From the NCBI RefSeq assembly GCF_900112815.1, contig NZ_FOND01000006.1, positions 174,906 through 238,905 of the forward strand: a stretch of DNA of 64,000 bases. The letters are read 5' to 3'. This document shows positions 34,709-43,459 of the stretch, piece by piece. The notes below the pieces were generated by a model that saw only the letters and a program-made list of their open reading frames with translations, did no database searches and had not been told where the DNA came from. How positions within the stretch are numbered: the first letter of the stretch is position 1; each line of letters opens with the position of its first letter. Source of the DNA: Blastococcus tunisiensis (GTDB lineage: Bacteria; Actinomycetota; Actinomycetes; Mycobacteriales; Geodermatophilaceae). The position numbers and the translations under genes are program-made.

Positions 34709-35248
34709 ATGGAGGAGACCACCCGCGTGCTGGTCGGCTATGCCACCGCGAACGGTTCCACGGCCGGCGTGGCCGAGCGGATCGCCACCGGCCTGCGCGG
34801 CGCCGGCCGCGAGGTGGACTGCCGTCCGGTCGGGCCGGACCTCGCACCGGACCGCTACGACGCGGTCGTGCTCGGCAGCGCCGTCCACGACATGGCCTGG
34901 CTGCCGCCCGCCGTCGACTTCGTGCACCGGATGAGCAGCACGGTGCCGACGTGGTTCTTCAGCGTCGGCGGCGTGCAGCCGGCCGGCCCCCTCACCCGCC
35001 GCCTCGCCGCCGGGGAGGTCGCCCGCGTGGAGCGCGGATTCCCGCCGGAATTCCGGAACAGGGAGCACCGGCTCTTCGCGGGCGTCGTGCGGATGGCCGG
35101 GCTGGCCCTCTGGGGACGCCTCTTCTGGCGGCTCATCGGCGGCCGGGACGGCGACCACCGCGACTGGCCGGCGATCGACGCCTGGGCCCGCGACATCGGC
35201 ACCGACCTGGCCGGGCGCGGCGACCGGCAGGAGCGCGCCCCGAGCTGA
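34709..35248 (+). CDS. Flavodoxin-domain protein (MPgdH-type)
   Basis: A 179-aa flavodoxin-fold protein. VLVGYATANGSTAGVAERIA is the FMN phosphate loop, VVLGSAVHDMAWLPPAVDFV the second loop, and WFFSVGGVQPAG the third strand. It resembles menaquinone-dependent protoporphyrinogen dehydrogenase-like flavodoxins (HemG type), but function is not established. Start is ATG 34709, without a clear ribosome-binding site; a GTG at 34727 lies nine bases after GGAGGAG and would remove the first six residues. It is divergent from devR. Confidence 0.85.
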   Translation: MEETTRVLVGYATANGSTAGVAERIATGLRGAGREVDCRPVGPDLAPDRYDAVVLGSAVHDMAWLPPAVDFVHRMSSTVPTWFFSVGGVQPAGPLTRRLAAGEVARVERGFPPEFRNREHRLFAGVVRMAGLALWGRLFWRLIGGRDGDHRDWPAIDAWARDIGTDLAGRGDRQERAPS

Positions 35249-35310
35249 TGGTCCGGTGGCGGATGCGGTGCACCCCGGATGGCGAGGAGGGCCGACGGAC
35301 CCGTCGGGCG

Positions 35311-35353
35311 GGGACCTCGGCCACTCCACGGGCGTGGCCGGTGACCGGATGCT
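35311..35353 (+). promoter_or_regulatory. DevR-type box and -10 for second nitroreductase
   Basis: GGGACCTCGGCCAC (35311-35324, 8/10). GATGCT (35348-35353) begins 30.5 bp from its centre, before the GTG at 35386. Confidence 0.5.
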
Positions 35354-35385
35354 CGGCACCTGACCACGCGACACGAGGAGACGCC

Positions 35386-36384
35386 GTGCTGACCGCTTCC
35401 CTGGACCGCACCACTGCCCGCGCGGCGATCGCCCTGGCCAACCGGGCGCCGTCGGTGCACAACTCCCAGCCCTGGCGGTGGCGGATCGAGCCGGCGTCGA
35501 TCCACCTGTTCGCCGACCCCTCCCGCGCCCTGCCGGCGACCGATCCCGAGGGCCGGGACCTGCGGCTCAGCTGCGGCGCGGCCCTGCACCACCTCCGCGT
35601 CGCCCTCCTGGCAGCCGGCCTGGCGACCACCGTCCACCGCCTCCCCAACCCGGCGCTCCCGGACCACCTCGCGGCGGTGGAGGTGCTCTCGGGCGTTCCC
35701 TCCCCCGACGACCTGGCTCTCGCGCGGGCGATCGAGACGCGGCGCAGCGACCGGCGGATGTTCTCCTCCTGGCCGGTGCCGTCCCAGATGCTCGACGTGC
35801 TCGTGCACGACGCGGACCGCCAGGGCGCCCGGCTGGACGTCCTGGAACGCGACTCGCACCGGTACGCCGTCGCCCGCCTCGTCGAGCACGCCGCCGTCCA
35901 GCAGGCCCTCACCCCGGACCTGGCGGAGGAGACGGCGGAGTGGACCGGCCGCAGCCGTGGCGCCCGCGAGGGGGTTCCCGCCGCCAACGTCCCCGCGGCA
36001 CCGGAGGGAACCGTCCCCGTCCGGCACTTCGCCGCCGGCGGCCAGGAGCAGAGCGTGCTGGGGCGCCACGAGTCCGACGGCACGGTCCTCGCGCTGCTGT
36101 CCACGGCAGGGGACGACCCGCTCGACCAGCTCCGGGCCGGTGAGGCGCTCAGCGCCGTGCTGCTGGCGGCCACCCGCTTCGGGCTGGCCACCGATCCGGT
36201 CAGCCAGCCCCTCGAGGTGGCCGCCACGCGCGCGGAGCTCCGGTCCTCGGTGCTCGGCGGGACGGCATCTCCCCAGCTGCTGCTCCGGATGGGGTGGGCG
36301 CCGATCAGCGCCACACCCGTGCCGCCGACCGGCCGTCGCCCCGTCACCGACACGATCGACCGTCTCGACGCCTCGCCGCGATAG
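35386..36384 (+). CDS. Acg-family nitroreductase
   Basis: A 332-aa relative of Acg/Rv3127/Rv3131. Marks: NRAPSVHNSQPWRWRIE (19-35), DPEGRDLRLSCGAALHHLRVAL, ETRRSDRRMF, REGVPAANVP, VLALLSTAGDDP and the GEALSAVLLAATRFG helix before PVSQPLEV. It lacks the long disordered tail of the paralogue at 26644. GTG at 35386 with GAGGAGACG. It lies 137 bp after the flavodoxin gene and has its own DevR-type box. Confidence 0.92.
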   Translation: MLTASLDRTTARAAIALANRAPSVHNSQPWRWRIEPASIHLFADPSRALPATDPEGRDLRLSCGAALHHLRVALLAAGLATTVHRLPNPALPDHLAAVEVLSGVPSPDDLALARAIETRRSDRRMFSSWPVPSQMLDVLVHDADRQGARLDVLERDSHRYAVARLVEHAAVQQALTPDLAEETAEWTGRSRGAREGVPAANVPAAPEGTVPVRHFAAGGQEQSVLGRHESDGTVLALLSTAGDDPLDQLRAGEALSAVLLAATRFGLATDPVSQPLEVAATRAELRSSVLGGTASPQLLLRMGWAPISATPVPPTGRRPVTDTIDRLDASPR

Positions 36385-36404
36385 GCACTGCCCGCACCGT
36401 CCCG

Positions 36405-38936
36405 TCAGCGTCGGTGCAGCCGCCGGACGAGCAGGTACAGGCCGGAGGGGATCAGCGCGGCGGTGACGGCGACGCCGAACTCGGCCACCGACAGGGCGTC
36501 CGTGCGCAGCAGGTCGGAGAGGCCGGGCAGGTAGACGCCACCCAGCAGGAGCAGCACGTTGCCCACCGCCGCGGCCGGCAGCCATCCCCCGCCGTCGGAG
36601 AACCCCCGGCGCCACGCCCCCGGCGGCCGCAGGGCGAGCGCGAGGACGAGCTGGGCGGCGGTCAGCGTGACGAACAGCTGCGTCTGCCACGGGCCGTCCG
36701 TCGACCGGGACCACCCGGCCACCCCCAGGCAGACGACCGCGATCGCCGTGGCCAGACCCGCCACCTGCCACACGAGCGGACGGTCGAACACCCCGTCGGT
36801 GGGCCGGCGCGGTGGCCGGGTGAGCACGTCCGGAGCGGCGGGCTCGGCGCCCATCGCCACGCCGACCGGCCCGTGCGTGAGCAGGTTGACCCACAGCACC
36901 TGCGCGGGCAGCAGCGGGAGCGCCAGCCCGAAGAACGGTCCCAACAACATGACGAGCACCTCGCTGACGCCGCCGGCGATGCCGTAGCCGACGAAGCGCC
37001 GCACGTTGTCGTACACCCGCCGGCCCTCGCCGATGGCCGCGGTCACGGTGGCCAGGCTGTCGTCGGCGAGGACCAGGTCGGCGGCCTCCTTGGCCACCTC
37101 GGTGCCGCGCTGCCCCATCGCCACCCCGATGTCGGCGGCCCGCAGCGCCGGCGCGTCGTTCACGCCGTCCCCGGTCATGGCCACCACGTGCCCCTCGGCC
37201 TGCCAGCCGAGCACCAGCCGGAGCTTGCCCTCCGGCTCCACCCGGGCCAGCACGTTCGCCTCCACCGGATGCCGGTCGTCGACGAGGCCGACGGCGCGCG
37301 CGACCGCCTCCGCGGTTCCCGCGTGGTCGCCGGTCACCAGGACCGGGCGGATCCCGGCGCGGTGGCACGAGGCGATGGCAGCGGCGGCCTCCGGCCGGAC
37401 CGGATCGTCCAGCGCGATCAGCCCGGACAGGCGGCCGTCCTGGGCGACGGCCAGCACCCGGCGGCCCTCGCCTGCCCAACGCCCGGCCACCGCATCCGCC
37501 TCCTCCGCTCCGTCGAGGCCGGACAGCAGGACCTCCGGAGCCCCCTTGGTGACGGCCGTCGTGCGTCCGGCCGGCGTCCGGTGCTCCGTGCGCATCCGCC
37601 GGGTCTGCGCGTCGAACGGCTCCTCGCGCAGCCGTGGGCACGCGGCGCGCACCGCCGCGACGTCGATCCCCGCGGCCAGGGCGACCCTCACCAGCGAGGT
37701 CTCGGTGTCGGCCGAACCGGCCTCACCGGCCTCGCCCGCCCCGCTCGGGTCGGCGTCGTTGCAGAGCGCGGCGGCCTCGAGCAGAGCGCGGGTCGCCGCG
37801 GGCACCGGCCCGCCGAGAGGCACGTCGCCGTCGGCCGGGGTCCAGGCCCGGTCGGCCACCATGGCCCCGCGGGTCAGCGTGCCCGTCTTGTCCGTGGCGA
37901 GCAGGGTGACCGAGCCCAGGGTCTCCACGGACGGCAGCGTCCGCGCGATGGCGCCCCGGCGGGTCATCCGGGCCGCCCCGCCCGCCAGTGCCAGCGTGAC
38001 GACGGCGGGCAGGGAGTCCGGCACCGCGGCGGCCGCGAGGGCCGCGGCCGCCACGGCCGTCGTACCCCACGGCTGCCCGCGCAGCAGGCCGGACGCGACG
38101 AACACCAGGCAGGCCAGCGCGACACCGATCGCGATCTGGCGGCCCAGCCGGTCGAGCCGCCGCTGCAGGGGCGTGTCCGGGGACGCCTCCTCCTGGACGA
38201 GCACCGCCACCCGCCCGAGGGCGCTGGTCCCGCCGGTCGCGACGACGACGGCCTCGCCGCTCCCCCGCACGACCCGGCTGCCTGCGTGCACCATGCCCGC
38301 GCGGTCGCCCAGCGGCCCCTCCTCCGGGGAGACCGCCTCTGCCGTGCGCTCGACGGGTAGGGACTCACCGGTCAGGAGTGCCTCGTCGACCTGCAGCCCG
38401 GTGCCGTGCAGGAGCCGGGCATCGGCGCCCACCACGTCGCCGGCGGCCAGGCGCAGGACGTCGCCGCGGACCAGGTCGCGGGTGGGGATCCACACGTCCC
38501 GGCCCTGCCGCTGCACCCGGGCGCTGGGCGCGACCAGCGCGTCCAGCCCCCGGACCGCCCGCAGCGCCTTGCGCTCCTGGACGACGCCCAGCGTGGTGTT
38601 GACCACGACGACCAGGAGGATCACCGCGCAGTCGATGAAGTCGCCGATCACCGCCGTCAGGACGGCGGCGCCGAGGAGCACCAGGATCAGCGTGTCGGTC
38701 AGCTGCCCGAGCACCGACCTCAGCAGCGGGACCGGCCGGCGGGTCTGCACCTCGTTCGGGCCGTCGGCGGCCAGCCGGGCGGCCGCGGTCGCGTCGTCGA
38801 GGCCGGTGCCGGGATCGACCCCGAGCTCGGCCAGCACCTCGGTGGGGGCCCGCATCCACGGAGCGTGCGGCAGGACGGTCGCGGAGCGGGGCGAGGCCTG
38901 CCGCCCGGACCGGGGAGGAGCGGAGCCAGGCGTCAC
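36405..38936 (-). CDS. P2-type cation ATPase with PDSLP in place of PEGLP
   Basis: An 843-aa pump of the SERCA-like P2A group. It has a cation-ATPase N-domain (EVLAELGVDPGTGLDD...GPNEVQTRR), LLTGESLPV, phosphorylation motif ATDKTGTLTRG, VTGDHAGTAEAVA, MTGDGVNDAPALRAADIG, and a C-terminal helix block with VLWVNLLTHG. In helix 4 the ion-binding PEGLP is PDSLPAVVT; the shorter acid may change ion affinity. The start is uncertain: GTG 38936 fits a leaderless transcript from the CAGGCT -10 at 38948-38943, while ATG 38855 gives a more usual N-terminus but has no ribosome-binding site. Confidence 0.88.
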   Translation of the reverse strand: MTPGSAPPRSGRQASPRSATVLPHAPWMRAPTEVLAELGVDPGTGLDDATAAARLAADGPNEVQTRRPVPLLRSVLGQLTDTLILVLLGAAVLTAVIGDFIDCAVILLVVVVNTTLGVVQERKALRAVRGLDALVAPSARVQRQGRDVWIPTRDLVRGDVLRLAAGDVVGADARLLHGTGLQVDEALLTGESLPVERTAEAVSPEEGPLGDRAGMVHAGSRVVRGSGEAVVVATGGTSALGRVAVLVQEEASPDTPLQRRLDRLGRQIAIGVALACLVFVASGLLRGQPWGTTAVAAAALAAAAVPDSLPAVVTLALAGGAARMTRRGAIARTLPSVETLGSVTLLATDKTGTLTRGAMVADRAWTPADGDVPLGGPVPAATRALLEAAALCNDADPSGAGEAGEAGSADTETSLVRVALAAGIDVAAVRAACPRLREEPFDAQTRRMRTEHRTPAGRTTAVTKGAPEVLLSGLDGAEEADAVAGRWAGEGRRVLAVAQDGRLSGLIALDDPVRPEAAAAIASCHRAGIRPVLVTGDHAGTAEAVARAVGLVDDRHPVEANVLARVEPEGKLRLVLGWQAEGHVVAMTGDGVNDAPALRAADIGVAMGQRGTEVAKEAADLVLADDSLATVTAAIGEGRRVYDNVRRFVGYGIAGGVSEVLVMLLGPFFGLALPLLPAQVLWVNLLTHGPVGVAMGAEPAAPDVLTRPPRRPTDGVFDRPLVWQVAGLATAIAVVCLGVAGWSRSTDGPWQTQLFVTLTAAQLVLALALRPPGAWRRGFSDGGGWLPAAAVGNVLLLLGGVYLPGLSDLLRTDALSVAEFGVAVTAALIPSGLYLLVRRLHRR

Positions 38937-38942
38937 CCCGGC

Positions 38943-38986
38943 AGCCTGTCGAGGTCGTTCCGCCGCGCCCCAGGGCACGAGGTCCC
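38943..38986 (-). promoter_or_regulatory. DevR-type box and leaderless-type -10 for P-type ATPase
   Basis: GGGCACGAGGTCCC (38973-38986, 8/10). Minus-strand CAGGCT (38948 to 38943) begins 31.5 bp from its centre. Transcription would start near 38936, where a GTG in frame with the ATPase lies. Confidence 0.55.
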
Positions 38987-39029
38987 GGGCGGGGACGGGC
39001 AGAGGGCCTCCTGCCCTGGCGCCCGGCGC

Positions 39030-41690
39030 TCACCCGTCGCGGGGCGCGACCCTGACCCGCACGTCCAGCGCGACGCTGCTCTCCGGGGTCACGACGAGCG
39101 GGTTGACGTCGATCTCCACGATCTCCGGCAGCGCGTCGGCCAGCCAGGCCACCCGCCGGACGCAGTCGCGGATGCCGGCCAGGTCGAGCGATCGCCCGTG
39201 GCCGGTCCCGAACAGCTCGGTCGCGACGAGCATGTCGTCCACGTCGGCGTCCGTGGGCGGCGCCAGCCGGTGCACCCGGTGACCGAGTGCGTCGGTCGCC
39301 CGGCCCCCGGGGCCGAGGGCGACGACCGGTCCCGCCGAGGGGTCGCGGACGGCGCCGACCAGGAGCTCGTCCCCGGGCGCCACCAGGGGCTGGACGACGG
39401 CCCCGACCCACCGCGGTCCGGCCCGGCCGGCCCACTCGGCGACCGTCCGGCCCGCCTCTCCCGCGTCGGTGACCGGCAGCCGGAGCAGCCCGGCGTCCCC
39501 CTTGTGCACGACGCCGTCCACCACCCCCTTGAGCGCGACCGGTCCGCGCGTCCGCCGGACCGCGGCGATCGCCTCCTCCGCGGTGGTGACCCAGGTGATC
39601 GGCACCGCCGGGATGCCCGCCGCGCGGCAGAGCGCATCCACCTCCAGCGGCAGCAGCCAGCCGCCGGACGGCAGGCGGGTCCGCGCAGCGGCGACCACCT
39701 GGTGCGCGCGGTGGATGTCGATGTCCTCCGGGACGGTCGGCGGTCCGGGGCGCCGGGACAGCCACGCCCGCCGCCGCACCGCGACGCCGAGGGCACGGGC
39801 GGCCAGCCCCGGCTCGTTCACCGACACGAGGAACCGGCCGGGCGGCGCACCGGCGAGCTCGATCCGCTCCACCGTGGTCGGCCGGACCAGTTGCACGTCG
39901 ATCAGCGCCGTCGCCGTCCCCCGCACGGCGGCCGCCGCGGCCGCGGCCGGGACACCGACGGCGGGATCGCTCACCGCGGTCGGGGCGGTGACGGTGAGGA
40001 CGGCGCCCACCTCGGGGCTGTCCAGCAGGCAGCCGAGGGCCGCGGCGAAGGCGTCCGCGCCCACCGCCGCACCGGCGTCGACGGGGTTGCCCACGCTCGC
40101 CAGCGGCGGCAGCACGGCGCGCAGCCGGGCCTGGAGGCCCGCGGACAGCGGGTCGACCGTGAGGCCGGCTGCGGTGCAGGCGTCCGCGGCCAGCACCCCT
40201 CCCCCGCCGACGTTGGTCAGGACGGCGACGGACGGCCCCTCGGGCAAGGGCTGGCCCTGGAGCAGCCCGATCGCGGTGGCCATGCTGGGGAGGTCCGGCA
40301 GGACCTGGATGCCACCGGAGGCGTAGGCCGCCTCCCGGAGCGCCCGCGGGGTCGCCGCGCGCGCCGTGTGCGACGCGGCGGCCCGCTGCCCCGCCGACGA
40401 GGTCCCCGCCGGCAGCGCGAGCACCGGCACCCTGGCCGACAGGTGCGTCGCGGTGCGGATCAGGCCGCGGAGGTCCGGCTCGGACTCGGCGTAGAGGACG
40501 ACGAGCGCGGTGCCGGGGTCCTCGTCGAACCAGGCCAGGACGTCGCGGGCCCCGACGTCCAGCGCGTCGCCGATGGCCACCATGGCCGACAGCCCCATGC
40601 CCAGGCGGCGCCACTCGCTGACGGTGGCGATGGCGATGCCGCCGGACTGGGCCACCAGCCCGATGTCGCCGGCCGGGGCCAGCTGGTCGGTGAACGTGGT
40701 GTCCAGCCGGCCGCCGTCCCCCGGCCCGACGACGCCCACCGTGTTGGGACCCACGACGCGCATCGCGTAGCGGTCGGCCAGCGTCCGGACCTCCCCGGTC
40801 AGTCCCGGGACGTCGCCGAGCCCGGACGTGATGAGCACGACCGCCCGGACGCCGTGCTCCCCGCACTCCTGGAGGACGGCGGCGACCGCGGTGGCCGGCA
40901 CGGTCACGACCGCGAGGTCGACCGTGCACGGCACGGCGGCGATCGACGGCCAGCACGGCGTGCCCTCGAGCTGCCCCGCGTGGGGGTTCACCGCGACCAC
41001 CGCCCCCTCGAACCCGGCCTCCCGGAGGCTGCGCAGCACCGCGCGGCCGACGGAGCCCTCGCCCCGGCCGGCGCCCACGACCGCGACCGTGGCCGGCCGG
41101 AGGATCGGCCGCAGGCTGGCCGCGGCGGCCCTGCGGTGCCGGTCCTCGCTGGCCGCCGCGTAGCGCTCGTCGCCGTGCAGCATGACCTCGATGCGTGCCT
41201 CCGGCCCCTGGCGGGAGAACTCCACGGGCAGGCCGAGGTCGGACAGCACGCGCGTCATCGGCCCGTTCTCGGCGAGCACGTCCGCGACGAGCCGCTGGAT
41301 GCCCGCACCGACCGCCACGGCCGCCAGCTCCTCGAGCAGGACCGTGCCCACACCGTGGGAGTGCCACGCGGAGTCGACCACCGCGGCCACCTCGGCGACG
41401 TCGGCCTCCACGGGCACGAACTGGACCGCGCCGACGAGCCGGTCGCGCACCCGGGCACCGAGCGAGACGGCGCCGTGGGCCCCGCCGAGCGTCCGCTCCA
41501 GGTAGCCGCGCAGGTCCGCCGGGTGCAGCGTGCTGAACCGGAGATAGCGGTCCCGGTCCGACAGCCTGTCGTGCAGGTCGAGGCAGTCGGGCAGGTCGCT
41601 CGGGCCGAGCCGGTACAGCAGCGCCGGGGAGCCGTCCGCCAGCAGCACGCGGGTCGGCGTCCTGGGCCCGGCCGGGCCTGCCTCCTCCAT
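39030..41690 (-). CDS. GNAT-fused NDP-forming acyl-CoA (acetate-CoA) ligase
   Basis: An 886-aa multidomain protein. Residues ~15-170 are a GNAT acetyltransferase fold (DRYLRFSTLHPADLRGYL, VDSAWHSHGVGTVLLEELA). Then a CoA-binding domain (RPATVAVVGAGRGEGSVGRAVL), succinyl-CoA-ligase-like domains (GLVAQSGGIAIATVSEWRR, AAASHTARAATPRAL), and a C-terminal ATP-grasp domain (ALKGVVDGVVHKGDAG, EIVEIDVNPLVV). The His in SHT corresponds to the phosphohistidine of ADP-forming acyl-CoA synthetases, so ligase activity may be retained; many such fusions are instead regulatory protein lysine acetyltransferases. ATG at 41690. Divergent from fadD across a region with at least three DevR-type boxes. Confidence 0.88.
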   Translation of the reverse strand: MEEAGPAGPRTPTRVLLADGSPALLYRLGPSDLPDCLDLHDRLSDRDRYLRFSTLHPADLRGYLERTLGGAHGAVSLGARVRDRLVGAVQFVPVEADVAEVAAVVDSAWHSHGVGTVLLEELAAVAVGAGIQRLVADVLAENGPMTRVLSDLGLPVEFSRQGPEARIEVMLHGDERYAAASEDRHRRAAAASLRPILRPATVAVVGAGRGEGSVGRAVLRSLREAGFEGAVVAVNPHAGQLEGTPCWPSIAAVPCTVDLAVVTVPATAVAAVLQECGEHGVRAVVLITSGLGDVPGLTGEVRTLADRYAMRVVGPNTVGVVGPGDGGRLDTTFTDQLAPAGDIGLVAQSGGIAIATVSEWRRLGMGLSAMVAIGDALDVGARDVLAWFDEDPGTALVVLYAESEPDLRGLIRTATHLSARVPVLALPAGTSSAGQRAAASHTARAATPRALREAAYASGGIQVLPDLPSMATAIGLLQGQPLPEGPSVAVLTNVGGGGVLAADACTAAGLTVDPLSAGLQARLRAVLPPLASVGNPVDAGAAVGADAFAAALGCLLDSPEVGAVLTVTAPTAVSDPAVGVPAAAAAAAVRGTATALIDVQLVRPTTVERIELAGAPPGRFLVSVNEPGLAARALGVAVRRRAWLSRRPGPPTVPEDIDIHRAHQVVAAARTRLPSGGWLLPLEVDALCRAAGIPAVPITWVTTAEEAIAAVRRTRGPVALKGVVDGVVHKGDAGLLRLPVTDAGEAGRTVAEWAGRAGPRWVGAVVQPLVAPGDELLVGAVRDPSAGPVVALGPGGRATDALGHRVHRLAPPTDADVDDMLVATELFGTGHGRSLDLAGIRDCVRRVAWLADALPEIVEIDVNPLVVTPESSVALDVRVRVAPRDG

Positions 41691-41765
41691 CTGCGGTTTC
41701 TCCGTCCTCCGGCCGGCGGTGAGGGCACGCGGCGACCCGCACCGGTCGACGCGGTCTGGCCGCTC

Positions 41766-41831
41766 ACGGTCGACGGCGAGCGCCCCTGATGGGCAGGGAC
41801 CAAGGACCTGCGCGTCCCGGTCCTACGTCCA
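41766..41831 (-). promoter_or_regulatory. Tandem DevR-type boxes (22 bp apart) for acyl-CoA ligase gene
   Basis: GGGACCAAGGACCT (41796-41809, 8/10) and CGGTCCTACGTCCA (41818-41831, 7/10), centres 22 bp apart. Minus-strand GACCGT (41771 to 41766) begins 31.5 and 53.5 bp from them. Confidence 0.55.
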
Positions 41832-41844
41832 CCGCTCACCCGGC

Positions 41845-41909
41845 GGGACGGAGGTCCCTTCCGGAGCGGCCTTCCGGCCGCCGCGTCGCCGGGTGCCGCC
41901 GCCGACAGT
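41845..41909 (+). promoter_or_regulatory. Perfect DevR-type box and -10 for the fadD-WS/DGAT operon
   Basis: GGGACGGAGGTCCC (41845-41858, 10/10), the same 14-mer as at 29449. GACAGT (41904-41909) begins 52.5 bp from its centre. Predicted start about 41916, GTG at 41942. Confidence 0.65.
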
Positions 41910-41941
41910 GGGCCGTGCACCGGTCCGACCGAGGAGGTCAC

Positions 41942-43459
41942 GTGTCCCTGAACCTGGCGATGATGCTGCGCGAGTCGGCGAACACCCATCCCGAGAAGGC
42001 CGCCGTCCTGTTCGACGGCGGCAGCGTGAGCTACGTCGAGCTGGACACCGCCTCCGACCGCGTCGCGGCCGGACTGGTCGGCCGGGGGCTCCGGCCCGGG
42101 GACGCGGTGGCCCTGCAGCTGCCCAACGTGCCGGAGTTCGTGGTCGCCTACTTCGGCATCCTCAAGGCCGGCTGCGTCGCAGTCCCCGTCAACCTGCTGT
42201 TCAAGGCGGCCGAGGTCGGCTACGTCCTGGCCGACTCCGGGGCCCGGCTGCTCATCACCTGGGCCGGGGTCGCCGAGGAGGCGGCCAAGGGCGCGGCCGA
42301 CGCCGGGGTGTCGGAGGTCTTCGTCCTGCCGATCCCGGGCACGCCTCGCCCGGGCGTGGGACACGCGTTCGGCCAGCTGCTCGAGACCGCCGTCATCGGC
42401 CCGCCGCCGCTGCACCAGTCCGACCCCGGCGACACCGCCGTCATCGTCTACACCGCCGGCACGACCGGCCGGCCCAAGGGGGCCGAGCTGACCCACTTCC
42501 AGCTGTTCATGAACGCCGACACCCCCGGCCGGCTGTTCGGCATCCGGGACGAGGACGTCGTGCTCGTCGTCCTCCCGCTCTTCCACGTGTTCGGGCTGTC
42601 GAGCATCCTGGACGTCTGCGTCCGGTTCGCCGCGACGATGTCCCTGGTGCCGCGCTTCGATCCGGCGAAGGTCCTCGAGGTGATCGCGCGCGACCGGGTG
42701 ACCGTCTTCGAGGGCGTGCCGACGATGTACATCGCGCTGCTCAACCACCCCGACCGCGACCGCCACGACACCTCCTCGCTCCGGGTCGGCGTCTCCGGTG
42801 GTGCGCCGATCCCCGCGGAGGTCATCGACGAGGTCGAGCGCACCTTCGGCATCGTCGTCCTGGAGGGCTACGGCCTGTCGGAGACGGCGTCCACGACGAC
42901 GTTCAACGTGAGCGCGGAGGAGCGCCGGATCTACAGCGTCGGCAAGCCGATCTACGGCGTGGAGGTGCAGGTGTGGGATGCCGACGGTGAGGTGCTGCCG
43001 CCGGGCCCGGAGCACGTGGGCGAGCTGGTGGTGCGCGGGGTCAACGTCATGCGGGGCTACCACGGCAACCCGGCGGCGACCCGTGAGGCGATGGCCGGCG
43101 GCTGGTTCCACACCGGCGACCTGGGCTACGTCGACCGGGACGGCTTCTTCTTCGTCGTGGACCGGAAGAAGGACCTGATCATCCGCGGCGGCGAGAACGT
43201 CTACCCCCGCGAGGTGGAGGACGTCCTCTACACCCATCCCGCGGTCGCCGAGGCCGCCGTCGTCGGGATCCCCGACGACCGGCTGGGCCAGGAGGTCAAG
43301 GCCGTGGTCGCGTTGCGGCCCGGCCGCACCGTGACCGAGGCCGAGCTCGTCGGCTACGTCCGGGAGCGGGTCGCCTCCTACAAGTACCCGCGCTCGGTGG
43401 AGTTTCGCGAACACCTGCCCATGAACGCCACCGGCAAGATCCTCAAGCGGGAGCTGTGA
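41942..43459 (+). CDS. fadD: Long-chain acyl-CoA synthetase (AMP-forming)
   Basis: A 505-aa ANL-superfamily ligase activating fatty acids to acyl-CoA through acyl-AMP. Motifs: P-loop YTAGTTGRPKGAELTH, A5 GYGLSETAS, A7 GWFHTGDLGYVD, A8 RKKDLIIRGGENVYPREVE, and catalytic Lys in NATGKILKREL. GTG at 41942 with GAGGAGGTCAC. Its stop overlaps the start of the WS/DGAT gene (GTGA), so acyl-CoA made here is presumably fed into wax ester or triacylglycerol synthesis. Confidence 0.93.
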   Translation: MSLNLAMMLRESANTHPEKAAVLFDGGSVSYVELDTASDRVAAGLVGRGLRPGDAVALQLPNVPEFVVAYFGILKAGCVAVPVNLLFKAAEVGYVLADSGARLLITWAGVAEEAAKGAADAGVSEVFVLPIPGTPRPGVGHAFGQLLETAVIGPPPLHQSDPGDTAVIVYTAGTTGRPKGAELTHFQLFMNADTPGRLFGIRDEDVVLVVLPLFHVFGLSSILDVCVRFAATMSLVPRFDPAKVLEVIARDRVTVFEGVPTMYIALLNHPDRDRHDTSSLRVGVSGGAPIPAEVIDEVERTFGIVVLEGYGLSETASTTTFNVSAEERRIYSVGKPIYGVEVQVWDADGEVLPPGPEHVGELVVRGVNVMRGYHGNPAATREAMAGGWFHTGDLGYVDRDGFFFVVDRKKDLIIRGGENVYPREVEDVLYTHPAVAEAAVVGIPDDRLGQEVKAVVALRPGRTVTEAELVGYVRERVASYKYPRSVEFREHLPMNATGKILKREL

